Source: Craterostigma plantagineum (taxonomy: Eukaryota > Streptophyta > Magnoliopsida > Lamiales > Linderniaceae). Taken from it: DNA of 64,000 bases. Each line of letters begins with the position of its first letter. Positions within the stretch are counted from its first letter, which is position 1. The translations under genes were made by a program, and so were the position numbers. The stretch is from assembly GCA_027422505.1 (NCBI GenBank), contig JAPQWV010001326.1, forward strand, positions 1-64,000. Direction: 5' to 3'. The notes beneath the pieces are model-generated. The model saw only the letters and a program-made list of their open reading frames with translations. It ran no database searches and was not told the origin of the DNA. Positions 25,633 to 36,760 of the stretch are shown here, in pieces.

Positions 25633-26033
25633 TGAAATTTGGAACAAAAAATGTAATGTGGTTCGGATTTTTACAATCCTACTCCACGGGGAAACGTTGG
25701 GCGATCTTTTATTGATGACGAAAGAATTACAAGATTGAAACTACACACATCTCTCAGCTAATTCAGGCCACAAGATAAACTCTAAACTCAAGAACATAGA
25801 TGATTGATAACTCTCACACTCGCTTACATTCAACTGGGTGCAAAATGAGCATTTTATATAAAGGAGACGATCTGTTAGTTGGCGCCAAAGGACCGTTGAG
25901 GTTCAAAAATCTAAAATCTCGCCTCATAGGAAAATTGTCGTTAGCATCCGCAACTCTATGAGTTAGTTGGCGCGCGCGTGTTAATCTTGATAAAAACGTC
26001 TTCTTCTCAACACGTGTATATTTAGCTCCATCA
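25633..26033 (-). repeat. 5' LTR of the copia element
   Basis: Direct repeat of 21009-21403, with 6 extra bases near its plus-strand start. It contains a GCATTTTATATAAAGG stretch, which on minus gives a weak TATA-like region. Confidence 0.9.
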
Positions 26034-27409
26034 GACGCAGCTTCAAAGTGTTCATCAGCTGGGAAACATCAGAAATACCTTGCTGCTCTTCCTTCAAATT
26101 TAACAATATTTAAGTCGAACGAAATAATCACGCATATATATCCATTACTAGGTTGAGCCGAGCTCGGCTCATTTTCTGGGCTCGAGCCCTTACAGTTGAG
26201 GTTGAGCTCGAGCTCGTCAAGCTTTTCAGCTCAGTGAGCCTGTTCGCGAGCTTTCGAGCTCACATGATTGAGCTCAAGCTCGAGCTCGGGCTCGAGCTTT
26301 TGTCGAGCCAGCTCGTCGGCTCGGCTCATCTTTCACCCGTATCCATAACTAAATGAAACAATTCTCCAAAATCGGACGCCCAGATCGAATACCGACGATA
26401 AATCTCCACCTCCAATGAAGAATTTATGATCTCCTCTCACGTTTGATCCCGATATGTAACGTTTTCATCCCAAATCTCCTGATCCATATTGTTCGAACAA
26501 AATCGTCCGAGCCAAATCTATAATTTTTTCGTGTTAGCTTTCAATTACTTACTCGATTAGAATATTAGATCTCGACTTGAGTTATTAGATCTCGATTTTT
26601 GCATCTTTTGTGCACATTTTGGGGTTTTTTTGGTTAATTCTCGATTACGGCAGTTTAAATTGGGTTTTCGTTCAGTTTTAGGATTTTGTAGGTTTTTCAA
26701 TTAGGAATTACGACTCTCAGTTTTGATACGCTATTGCATTTATTCTTGGTACAATTTGTGAATTTTAGTACTTACATGCATTCTTTTTCGATTTGCAGTA
26801 ATAGCACGTGATGAGATTTTTGTTGCGCGATGAGGTTGATGTTGAGGACCATATAGTAGTAAGGCGCACAAGATTATCCATATGTTTGAGGAAAAAATTG
26901 AGAGATTTAATGTGTTAAATGTTGTTTATTTGTTTGTTAGATGTTGTTTAAGAACTAACTAAATTTTGCCCTTAATGTCGTGAAATTTTTGGGTTTGGTA
27001 AATGAGGCATGACAATTGACATAGTCGTTATGTTGCCCGTTCCATTCTGTTTGTCCATATGTTGCATACATATGTTGTCATTTTTATTTTATGTTGCATA
27101 TATGTTGATTCGTTGGTGGATATTTTTAATACACGCACGTTTATTGTATTGATGTAATATTAGATATTCTTTTAACAACAATGTACTGGAAATATTGTTT
27201 GTATGATAGAAATTTTTGGTGCAGTAACACTGTGCTGACTTTTTGCATTGTCATCATATTTTACGACTATTAATATAGAGTATCATTTTAATCCGTTTAG
27301 TGTACTGTTTAGTTTGTGTTGGCGTACCTTGTACCCAATGTTATCGTACTACTTTGACATTGTTACCGTACGAAAAACTCCATATTAATTAAATAACATT
27401 TTAGCCATG
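26034..27409. other. Intergenic DNA with a GAGCTC-rich repeat
   Basis: No gene is supported. At 26150-26335 the DNA is built from GAGCTC and GAGCTCG words in both orientations, a low-complexity block found in many plant transposons. The piece at 26034-26100 could encode a short coiled-coil-like stretch on minus but is too short to name. The rest is AT-rich. Confidence 0.5.
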
Positions 27410-28345
27410 AAAATTGAAGAATCTGCCTTTTTATCAGAATACATCCACTAATATTGTACCAAAATATAAAAACAAACTCTCCATAATCGAATCATCGCAT
27501 TTGCGAAGAAGTCCAAACTTACATAGACTAACCCGGACTGAAATAATCCACTCTCGAGTGATTTCATGGCTCAGCTCGTCAACCAGAGATATCTCGATCC
27601 ATTTACTGAGCTCCGAGAACAGAAAAAACATTGCAGATAGTATAAACGGAGCGTTTCTTGGTAAAAGAAATTCAAACTGATCTGTTCCATATGGTTATTA
27701 AATCAACACCTTCTCTAAGAACTTTTGATTTCTTTGTCATTGATGCCGATGATCGCATTAGCATATTGCATTTTGTTTCTATTTATGAGGGACAGGCTCT
27801 GAAAGTTTGGAATGGTTTATCCGTTGATGCCCACAGCTCTTTTACCATAGCTTTCAAAGAAGCTGTCCAGGAGAAGCCGCCAAATAGTTTCTAGTATGTG
27901 CTTTTCGTGTCTGTTTCCTTTTATTGATCATGTAAGACCTTGAACTGTTGCTGCTCCCGTTTTTCCTATCTTTTTCCCCTTCTTGTTTGCAATCATTCAG
28001 GGGTATTTGTATCTTTATGACATGAACACCACTTATTTTTTGCAACAGATGGCTAAGGAGGTCATGACTATTCAGACTTGTGAATTCCATATCAGACTTG
28101 TGAGCGTTACTTTTTACGTGCTTGGAGATAGGCTTATGCTGTTTTTGGGAAGGAGTTAGTGTTAATGGTTTTACAGTTGATCCAAAAATAGTTCAACCAA
28201 ATAATCTGTTGCAATTGTGATTCAAAGAGAATGACTTTTTTTGTATTGTTGGTGATGCTATATTCTGTTCAAAGTTTGACTGCTTTAATCGTTAGACTTG
28301 TAATGAACGATATGTGCTGTATAACCACTATTTTCAGATCTATAT
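27410..28345. repeat. Segmental duplication piece D
   Basis: It matches about 47580-48480 of copy C closely: the DFMAQL-NQRYL-PFTEL exon-like block, the AERFLVKEI-like block, and the VDAHSSFTIAFKEAVQEKP block followed by GATCTATAT. The match ends abruptly at 28345, where a copia fragment begins. The blocks look like exons of one decayed gene that I do not recognise. Confidence 0.75.
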
Positions 28346-29458
28346 CTAGATCTATATCCTCCTAAGATAGGTTCTAGTGATTGAACCAGTCTCTTCGAGA
28401 GGTCATATGATAAGTTGCACCTGATCAAGAAGTCATATCTCGTCGTACGTCTTCCTGCTCTCCGTTGAGCTAGCTGCTTTGCTATACAATACGTCTCCAC
28501 CTGACGCGTTTGCGAGATTTCCTTGAGGATTGGAATTCTTTAGGTTCCAACAATCCTTCTTCAAGTGATCCTTTTTTCCACAGTGGTAGCATTTCATATC
28601 ATTCTTCTTACTTCTTGATTTTCCCCTGCCTTGAGTGTGACTCCCACTTGAGCCACGTTCCGTTGATATCCCTCTTATCACCGTCAAAGCTTCGACCTGT
28701 TGGGAGCCTGCTTGCTGGTCCTCCTTGTTCTTTCGCCGATTTTCTTCTTTGAGAATAGCAGCTTCGATGTTATTGAAGACAACATCTTTGGCGTTAATCT
28801 GATGATGAGTTGATCATACGAATCTGACAGACTTCAAAGTAGAATTTTCGCACGTTCTTTATCCTCCGTTTTATACTCCAACAGTGTTAGCTGGGAACAT
28901 AGAGTATTCAAGACGTTGAGATGCTCCGTCACCGAAGTAGATTCAGACATTCTCAAGGTGAACAATTTTCTCTTCAAGAATATTTTGTTGTGTAACGACA
29001 TCGACTCGTACAGATTGATCCCATATCTCCTTTGCCGGTATCTTTTCTTCGACGCTGGACAATATCCCATCTGCTAGTGCCAGATGGAGATTTGTGACAG
29101 CACTCCCGTCCATCTCGTTCCATTTCTTTCATTTGTCACCGTGGCTGGTTTTCCATCGATAGCCTCCAGACAGCCGTCTTTTCGTAATATCGCATTTATC
29201 TTTAATTTCCACTGTGAGAAATTTCTCCCGTTGAATTTTTCGATATGAAATTTTGCCGTCATAATTTCTGTTCAGTCGTAAGCGATACCTCCGGCGGAGT
29301 TGCAACATATAATTATTGAACTCGTACCGGCTTATCGCCATCGTTAGAAAGGCAATATAATATCTATTATTTTTTTATGTGGATGGTCCACGCTAGTGGC
29401 AACCACAGAGCATACAATAAATAGATATATAAAATCCAAGTTCGGTTCTGATATCAAT
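28346..29458 (-). pseudogene. Second copia element: gag remnant and primer site
   Basis: The ATG at 29262 opens a copia gag (KFHIEKFNGRNFSQWKLK), which then needs frame changes through LHNKIFLKRKLFTLRM to a complete CCHC zinc knuckle, CYHCGKKDHLKKDC, near 28590. A degenerate tRNA-iMet primer site (29444-29456 on minus, two mismatches) lies before the LTR. The element is cut at 28345, so no protease, integrase or RT is left. Confidence 0.8.
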
Positions 29459-29917
29459 TGTTGGCGTGGCAGCAGACCCGGTCGAAAATACAGCGGCTAA
29501 TATTTGAGCAATTAAAGATAAATTGGACACCAAGATTTTTCGTGGAAAACTCCCAAATTAATCGGGGTAAAAAACCACGAGCAAGAAGTATTTCACTATG
29601 AGGAACAATAGTAGTTACAGTCTCTCAATTTATATAGGAGAAAACTCTCAATATCTCTCTTTATAATTTAGAGAAAATACCTCACAAACTTTCTATTATT
29701 TTTCCTCTTCTCTCAATCTCTTTCTTCTCCTCTCCGTGGGATTGCACTCTATCTGTCGAAGCTTGATGGCCTTGTATAGGCAAACTATTTATGTGAACAC
29801 TAAAAAAACTTCAGCACTCCCAATAAAAAATGCGGCCTCTTTTGACTATTCAAACCCCACGTTTGTTTTGCTGACATGTCGAGTACAAGATATGCAGCAA
29901 TTTTATTTGACAAGACA
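29459..29917 (-). repeat. 5' LTR of the second copia element
   Basis: It lies directly next to the primer site, starts TGTTGGCGTGG and ends near CAAGACA on plus. No second LTR occurs in the window, so the outer end is set only by the TG...CA rule. Confidence 0.6.
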
Positions 29918-29966
29918 ATAATAATAAAATGAGATTATCATATTCTTCATCGCAATGTTGAAGATG

Positions 29967-30098
29967 TCACGGAAACAATAGTTGTCCTGGTGGTGGTGGT
30001 GGCGGTTTTTGAGGCGGTGCCGGAGAAGACGGCGGTGCTATTGAAAATGGTGGACGTGGCGGCGGCGGCGGTGGGGACGGAACGGATATCTGAAAGGG
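29967..30098 (-). pseudogene. Truncated copy of the proline-rich protein gene
   Basis: The minus frame keeps the RPPFSIAPPSSPAPP block and the final LLFP-stop of the gene at 3728-4021, with a shorter proline run. Similarity stops at about 30098, where GC-rich foreign sequence replaces the signal peptide and promoter. It marks the left end of segment B, so A and B share the same gene order. Confidence 0.7.
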
Positions 30099-30471
30099 AG
30101 GCTCGCCCCGCCCCTCAGGCGTACTGCGGCCTAGTGTGCTGCCCATCATAAATAAAAAAAATAAAAATAGAAAAATAATAAAAAAGAGAAAAAATTTTGG
30201 TCAAGTCAAATCTCTATTATAACCCAATCTCTTTAATAATTATTTATTTATTTATTAAACTTAATTAAACTAAAAAATCATAACTTGAAAAATATAAAAA
30301 CCTATATAAAACATTTATATATTAATTATTAAATATAAAGTAATATTTTTTAATTATTGGCAGGCCTGCTCGCAGCCTGCGCCGTCAAAGACGCAGCTCG
30401 CACGGGCATGCCCGCCAAGGCCCACTCTCTGGCGGGGCAGGCGGGCTCAATGGACAGGTCTATCACCCTAT
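30099..30471. other. GC-rich-ended repeat, probably a MITE remnant
   Basis: GC-rich ends (30099-30150 and 30360-30460, full of GCCCGCC and GGCGGGC) enclose an AT-rich core. This looks like a non-autonomous DNA element, but no matching inverted repeat or target duplication could be fixed. Confidence 0.35.
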
Positions 30472-30667
30472 CGGCTCGTATGATACGCTTGTTTAGATAG
30501 GTAATAGACGTGTATTATAAAATCGTGTAGTGTTTGTTATGCGTGTATGCATATGCCAGCCTTGTATGAACAAACACATCTAATACACGCACATTGGTTA
30601 TCAGCCAGGTACAGAAATACCCACCAAGGAGATGGGTATGTCAGTACATTTCACCTTAATTCCAATT

Positions 30668-30960
30668 GGGAGTTACTATTTACCGCCCCCTTTTTACTTG
30701 TTACCGCCCCCTAAAGGGCTGAAAAAAGACGTTTTTGCCACTATGTTATTTAAATTAATTTAAAAAGATAAAATATAATTAAAAGTAAGAATTTGTATTT
30801 AAAATCCTTTACCACACAACACTTTTCAAATCACACATCCAAATCAGACAAAAAAACAGAGAATTTTGTAAATCGCAATGGATCGACGACAAGGAAAGGG
30901 AAAGGGAAAGGGGGTGCTGTCACGATTGGTAAGAAAATTGTCGTAAAATTCATTCGTATG
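30668..30960 (+). repeat. Left terminal inverted repeat of the MULE
   Basis: It is homologous to the reverse complement of 36671-36940. Shared landmarks: CTATTTACCGCCCC, then CACCGCCCCC or TACCGCCCCC followed by TAAAGGGCTGAAAAAAGACG, CACACATCCAAATCAGA, AATCGCAATG with a start codon, a GGAAAGGGAAAGG run, GGTAAG, and TCGTAAA-TTC-TTCGTATG. Confidence 0.9.
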
Positions 30961-33329
30961 TAGATAGATTGTCGAAACAGGTCGAAATAGGCTGAAAAAA
31001 CGGCCGATCGGACGCAAAATAGGGCGAAAAACGGCACGGCCGAAGCGAAATTTTGGCCGGCCAAGTCACGACCGAAACGTGATTTCGGTCGCGACAGATC
31101 CGACCGAAATCCGATTTCGGTCGTGACTTGGCAGACCGAAATCGGTCGCCGGTCGTCGAGGATCCGACCGAAATTCTGTTTCGGTCGGATCTGTCACGAC
31201 CGAAATCCGATTTCGGTCGAATCCTCGGCGACCGAACTTCGATTTCGGCTGGCCGAAGTCAGACCGAAGTTCGATTTCGGTCGGGTCATGGTCCGGCCGA
31301 AATTAGGTTTCGGTCGTCAAAATTTTTTTTTAAATAAATATCTAATTGCAGGCCAAGGGTGGAAAGTCCCTACTCGGAGGGAGCAGCAGATCCCCCCCGT
31401 TGGAGGGATCTGGAGAGCGTCACACGAGGGCGCGCGGCATTGATGCATCCGTTCGTAGGGAACGGGAGGAGGAGAGGCGGCAGCGAGCGGCTGATTCTCA
31501 TTCCGTATATGCGGATTACGATCCACATGCGGATGAGGAGGCGCATGCGGATGAGGAGGTGCCCTACGATGCGGCATCGTTTGAGTCATCCGACGACGAT
31601 GCGATACCGGTCTCCTCAGGTAATTCCTTTCTCCATTATAAACTGACTTGCGATGTCGTGTCTTAATATACGTACAAAATTTTAAATTTATTTTTGGGGT
31701 ATTCGTAAAAAATAAAATAGGGAGCAAGCGCTCCAGGGTCGTAGATGACGATTCCTGGAGGGTGCAGGGGCCACAGCCCGGTGGTCCAGAAGATGGCGAG
31801 GTGATCCCTAGTTACCTGGGGCACATCGCGCCCCGCATCTGGATGGGTGAGGAGGAGAGGCCCCTGCTGAAGTGCGAGCAGCGGGCGTTAGTGCTTCGGT
31901 CGCTTAAGCAGTGGTACTGCCAATTCCCGTCGGAGACGCAGAGCGAGATCGATGGCACGGGGCTTAGGCACTTCACAGATGCCATGGTGGGTCACTTGGA
32001 CCAACCTCTTCTGTGCGCTTTTGTGGAGCGCTGGCACCCCGACACGAACACCTTCCACATGCCTTGGGGGGAGATGACGATCATGCTTCACGACGTCGAG
32101 CAGATCCTGGGCCGATCGACGGGACGACGGTATCGGGCATACCAGACGCTGACGACCAGCAGATCGCGGAGAGGGAGATTATGGGCGTCTCCGCAGACGT
32201 GCTGAGGGGTTCTTGGATTGGCGGTGGGGTTGCGTCGAAAGACGTGATGCAGAGGATGCGGGAGGGTCGGCCGGCGGGGTTCCAGGCCATCGCTTGGCTG
32301 TGGATTCTATTGGAGTCGACGCTGTTCGTCGACAAGAGCGGGAACCGGGTGAAGCCCGACATCATGCACGAGTTCTACCGCTCGCTGCCATCTGCCAATC
32401 ATTACTCGTGGGGTTCGGCCGCTCTTGCTTACCTCTATCGCCAGCTTGGCCTCGCAAGCCGAGCGGATGCAAGGGGTTTAGCTGGGTGCCTGTCGTTACT
32501 ACAGGCGTGGATCTACGAGTACTTCCCATGTGGAGCCTGGTCAGGCACGATCACGCATGTGGTCTGTATCTCAGTACGAGCGGACGGTCCACCGTTTGAT
32601 TGAGATCTGCCGTCAGCTAGACATGATGACTGCGAGTGAGGTATATTAACAATTTATATTCTTCTTTGACAACCAAGATGTAAAAACTGTGAATTGTTAT
32701 CAGGTTGCTTGGTTGTCGTACGGTCCCGATCCAGCGGCGCAGCACATGAGGACTCTTTTTGTAGGCTGGGTTCGATATCGCGATATCGTTGAGCCCTACG
32801 TACCCTCGAGAGTGTTGCGCCAGCTTGGTTACGTGCAGCACATCCCGCCGCCGATGAGTCCGCCACAGAAGGCGGTCATGCCAGCAGAACCGTCGAGGTA
32901 TAAGGTGCACCATTCTGGCGATGCAGCAGAATTTGCTTGGCGGCAGTTCCCGTACGCGTACATCCTCAACCTCTCGTACATCAACCGGGCGTCCGCAGAG
33001 TACCTTGGTGAGACCTTCGAAGGGTACATGGACTGGTATGAGCGACATTCTCATCCTCGTCTGTTTTCGTCGGAGTCGGGATCCTCATCGGGCGGCATAC
33101 CCCGCGCAGCCACGCCGACTACGTACGTAATTTAATGTTATTTGGATTTTTTATATTTGTATGTTTAATCACTTTTTATATGTATCATTTCTGTGTACAG
33201 TGGTACAGCTCGATGTACACCTTGACTAGCGATATGCTAGCTACGATGCAGCTTGAGGGGTCGACGCGTACGGAGCAGTACAGAGACAGGCTGGACAAGC
33301 TGAACGACCGTTGGCGCAATGCCCCATGA
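30878..33329 (+). pseudogene. Plant mobile domain (PMD, MAIN-like) gene of the MULE
   Basis: Exon 1 (30878-30928) starts in the inverted repeat and encodes a short basic peptide with GKGKGKG. Exon 2 (31352-31619) encodes a charged, acidic disordered region. Exon 3 (31721 to about 32638) begins with GSKRSRVVDDD and enters the PMD at GGPEDGEVIPSYLGH, with AFVERWHPDTNTFHMPWGEMTI. Frame is lost near 32110 and again near 32535; between them it reads AIAWLWILLESTLF, AALAYLYRQLGLASRA and LQAWIYEYFPC. Exon 4 (32704 to about 33122) holds YGPDPAAQHMR, RYRDIVEPYVPSRVLRQLGY and EYMDWY-like HSHPR. The last exon (from 33201) ends at 33329. PMD proteins act in plant gene silencing and development, and many copies are transposon-borne. 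Exon ends are inferred from GT-AG sites and frame. Confidence 0.85.
31010..31325. repeat. Array of CCGAAAT/ATTTCGG palindromes, left intron
   Basis: About a dozen GACCGAAAT or GGCCGAAAT words alternate with ATTTCGGTC words, each pair forming a short hairpin with a loop of a few bases. The array fills intron 1 of the PMD gene, just inside the left inverted repeat. A matching array lies in the right arm. Confidence 0.85.
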
Positions 33330-33600
33330 CGTGCTTTTATTTTGTTTATGCTTTGTTTATGTATCGGACTAAGACTTTTTTATTACAAAATTTATATGTC
33401 TCGACTGTTTATGTTTGGAATATTAATATTACAAAATAATTATAACAAAGAATTAATAATATTACAAAATAATAACAACAATGTAATATTAATAACAAAA
33501 AATAATAATATTACAAAATAATTATAACAAAAAAATTAATATTACAAACTAATAAACCAAAAAAATAATAATAATTCTGACAAAATAATTAATATTACAA
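33330..33600. other. AT-rich interval between convergent MULE genes
   Basis: This holds repeated AATAATATTACAAAAT words and serves as the 3' flank of both the PMD gene (plus) and the OTU coding region (minus). A shared termination region is likely, but no clear poly(A) signal pair was fixed. Confidence 0.5.
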
Positions 33601-34232
33601 AACAATAGACCATTCTGACGCATGAGGTGCACCCAGTGTTCGAAGCTGTTCTGATATCTAAGTTCCCAACCGGCAAGTCGACGATCACGATACGTGAACC
33701 AATACGGATGCAAGACGGGCATAGGAAAGTCTGGACATAAACTCAGTCTAATATAATGCTGGTACTCGTCTCCAGGTGCGCTATGACGATAGTTCGGTTC
33801 GGTCCACGCGCAGTTCGAACGGCACGCAGTGGCAGTATCGTCGTAGAATGCATGTTGATGGTCGATCCATTGCCGTACCCGTAGAGGATAACTACAGCGT
33901 TCCAAATTATCGCCACATCCCACAGATCGCACGGTGTCAACATCCAGTGGTTTGCCAAGCAAGGCCCCCCTTCCCAGCGTATACGATCTAACTGCATTTT
34001 CAATGACTCACCGTAGTACAATACCGAGTAACGATCCCAATGGGCCTCGATTTCGTTCGCGACGTTATTCCTTACGGTGACCCATTCGTCCTCGTCATTG
34101 TAAATATGGGAGGCGATAGCGCGAAATCCGCAGTTGCTGTCAGCCACCACATCCTTATAACTAACTATATACGGATGGATGACTGATGTTACGTGGTACT
34201 GCAAGCGGCTGTGGAAGAAGTTGGATTCACCT
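33600..34232 (-). pseudogene. OTU-type cysteine protease domain of the MULE
   Basis: After an acceptor at 34233 (TTTGTACAG), the minus strand encodes HPYIVSYKDVVADSNCGFRA. The D-x-x-C of DSNC is the OTU active-site pair, at residues 35 and 38 of the open stretch. A tryptophan-containing NHWM region follows, then RTIVIAHL. One frame change later come QHYIRLSL, with the likely catalytic histidine, then FPMPVLHPYW and a C-terminal WELRYQNSFEHW. OTU proteases cleave ubiquitin-like conjugates; OTU domains are known passengers or fusions of plant MULEs. It lies directly downstream of the transposase C-terminal exon on the same strand, so it may be part of one spliced transcript. The frameshift between RTIVIAHL and QHYIRLSL prevents an intact product. 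Confidence 0.75.
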
Positions 34233-34280
34233 GTACAAAGCATTTTACAGGATTAGAGGTGCATCCATGTTCGTAAGAAT

Positions 34281-36760
34281 TTAGGAGTGAAAGATAGTAG
34301 TACATGTCTCCGTAGTAGAAGTACGAGATCGCTTCGCAGACGAAGATGACGTATGCCCATGACTGCTACGACCCTGGCTGCTACGACTGGTACTGCTGCG
34401 CCCTCCGCTGCATCCCCCCCTTGGGCTTGCGTACGCCCAAGCACTTCGATCACGCTTCGTGGAGTCTCTTTTCTTTGGCCGACCTTTTACAGACGTCTTA
34501 ACAACAGGCTCATTCCACTCTTGGGCTTCGGGATAGAGATGTTCGTGAACTACTCGATGGAGGCCACGCATAACGGCGGGATCGCGACCTTCTGCCTCAC
34601 GCACGAGGTCGTATAAGCGCTCTTGATCAGAAATATCGGGAATTACTCCCTCGCCGATTGTGAGTGTCCTCCAGAAGTCGTGCAAGCATTCTACCGAAAC
34701 TGGGTAGTTATTGTCCACGCATTGCTGAAGCTCGCAAGCACATGGGAGCTGGTGCGTACGTCGTACTACACATCCGCACCTGGAGTAAACCTCATTCGAC
34801 AACTCTTTGGCCCGCTGCAGCTCACTTCCCATTATCGATATTGCATGGTGTGAAACTCTGTATAATAATGTTAGGAATGGAAATCCTGACATCAGAATAG
34901 GTCGTTTCGACCGGGACTCCTCAAGTGTCTGCATGTCAACATTAAAAAATTATTAGATAAGGATATCTGACACGTAATAATAATTAATTTACCTTTCTGA
35001 TGCGATTCAACTGGTTCTGAATCTGCTCGTGCACCTTCACCCATACGGTGTCAAGAGACCCAATGACCGAGTTCAGCCATTCTTTCAGCTTGCTGTGAGC
35101 ACTCTCCACACGACATGTAGTGGTGTTCCCGAAATGAAGCACATGGTTCGTCCAAGCTCTGGCGAACTTCTCCTTATGCACCAACCACGTTTGCTCAACA
35201 TACTTAACGATTTCTGAGTCGGCTAGCCAACGCAGACGCATGTCATTTACTGCCTTCTCGTATTCGTCGACCGTCGGAGCTTCCACGACTGCTTTCCAGG
35301 ACTTATGTGTGAAGTGCCCTGCGGTCTTCTTGTTCCCCGCCATCCTATAAACTTTGTTCTCCACATCTTTATAAATATGCCACGTGCACAACAGATGGTT
35401 AGAATGCGGAAATACCATATGTACCGGTCGAACAAGGCCCAACTCATCAGTCACAATCGCCGAGGGGTGGACACCTGGCCCTAGAATATTCCTGATAGAC
35501 TGCAACATCCACCCGTAACTTCTCTCCGTCTCGTCCTCCATGACGGCAAACCCACACAGAAAGTTGTGATTACAGGGAGTCATCCCTATAATCTCAACTA
35601 GAGGCATCTTATATCTATTGGTCTTGTACGTCGAGTCAATCCCAATAAAATAAGGATACGTCCTCACCAGTGCGAGTGACTCCGGGTGTGCGAGAAAGAC
35701 ATGTGTCAGCACATTAGTCTCCTCGTCTCTCAGCGCTTCAACAAAATATCAGGCCTCTGTCGCCTGGTGCATCAACTGGCTCACCACGTCTCGACCCTCA
35801 GAACATTCATTCTTCAAACGATCTCTGTAATTATATATATGTCGGATCGTCGCGTTATCTTCTGCGTGTCGAGCCCTCATCGCTGAGAGGATATGAGCTG
35901 GTTTCGCTTGCGCAGCAGTCATTTCCTCTACGACCTTCTTTGCCTGGCTGCTTAACCCACTCGTCTAGCGGTGTCCCTCGGGATACTGTATCAGAGGGTG
36001 ATTGCGTATGGAATTCTTACGTGCGCCCGTACGAATGTACCATTCCCTAGTAGCTGGATCCTGCTGGGCTATGACTACAAACGGACACCTGCACTTGTTA
36101 GACTTCGACCGCCTCTCCAATTCATCCTCCTTGCCTCTATAACGTTCTCCGCGAGAACATCTAATCAATTTTTTCGTACCGCATTTCTTATGCGACGAAA
36201 TAATCACCTCGAAACCAAGAGCAATAGCGACGCCTTTCGCCCAGTTAATGGCTTCCACGTCGGTCGGAAATCGTCGTCCTTCGCAGAAATGCTCACTGTA
36301 GTTTATTCCGTCGCCCATGGAATCCTCCGGGATGTGGACTTCCCTCTCCAAGTCCGAAAAAAAAAATATTCAGAGCCAAAACGGAATTTCGGCGCCTCTA
36401 AGAGGCGACCGAACAGAGATTTCGGCCACCTCCAAAGGAGCCGAAATGTGATCTCGGCCGCAACCGTCCCAGCCGAATGGAAATTTCGGCTCTGACAGCC
36501 ACGGCCGAGCAAAAATTTTGGCCACCTCAGAGGGTGACCGAAATGTTTTTTCGGCCGTCACAAGGAGTGGCCGAAATTGTTGTTCGGTCACCCCTTGTGT
36601 GGGCCGAAATTCTACTTCGGTCGGGCCGAATTTTTCGATCGAATACGATCGATGTTCGAGAATTCACGTCCATACGAACGAAATTTACGAGAATTTGCTT
36701 ACCATCCGTGCGAATAGACCCTTTCTTTTTACCTTTCCCTTTCCCAAATAGACGATTCAT
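34281..36760 (-). pseudogene. MULE transposase gene
   Basis: Exon 1 (36760-36703) starts in the right inverted repeat, encodes MNRLFGKGKGKKKG and ends at a GGTAAG donor. A second part (36351-35965) encodes an N-terminal DNA-binding-like region with GRRFPTDVEAINWAK, a KKLIRCSRGER patch and CRCPF. After a damaged stretch (35964-35713, one stop and a frame change) comes the transposase core (35712-34984). Its FIGIDSTYKT (D26), AIVTDELG (D89) and RVESAHSKLK (E203) fit the DDE triad of MULE transposases, with LCTWHIYKD between. A GT-AG intron (about 34983-34932) precedes the C-terminal exon with the SWIM-like CGCVVRRTHQLPCACEL motif and a basic, serine-rich tail. It would cut and insert the element using its inverted repeats. 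The acceptor of intron 1 is uncertain. Confidence 0.85.
36375..36660. repeat. Array of CCGAAAT/ATTTCGG palindromes, right intron
   Basis: Counterpart of 31010-31325: about a dozen GGCCGAAAT, GACCGAAAT and ATTTCGGCC words in both orientations, in the first intron of the transposase gene. The sequences between the words differ from those on the left, so this is conservation of a motif rather than of a long sequence. Confidence 0.85.

Larger units (their letters stand above)
21009..26033 (-). mobile_element. Ty1/copia LTR retrotransposon lacking RT and RNase H
   Basis: Two LTRs of 395 and 401 bp face the same way and differ mainly by a 6-bp indel and a few substitutions. A primer-binding site on minus follows the right LTR, so the element reads right to left. 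The order is gag, zinc knuckle, protease, GAG-pre-integrase, integrase. After the integrase C-terminal part the coding sequence ends about 60 bp from the 3' LTR, so reverse transcriptase and RNase H are missing. The reading frame has several stops and shifts. A 1,553-bp solo LTR sits inside gag. The 5-bp flanks (GTTTA left, GACGC right) do not match, so there is no target duplication. Confidence 0.9.

Noticed and set aside
26153..26356. Open frame across the GAGCTC-rich block
   Set aside because: Low-complexity repeat DNA is open in several frames; no domain or conservation supports a gene.
27650..27894. Cullin-like protein in the VDAHSSFTIAFKEAVQEKP block of copies A-D
   Set aside because: Only a vague resemblance to cullin repeats (a short F-x-x-A-x-K-E-A-like stretch); too weak to name the family.
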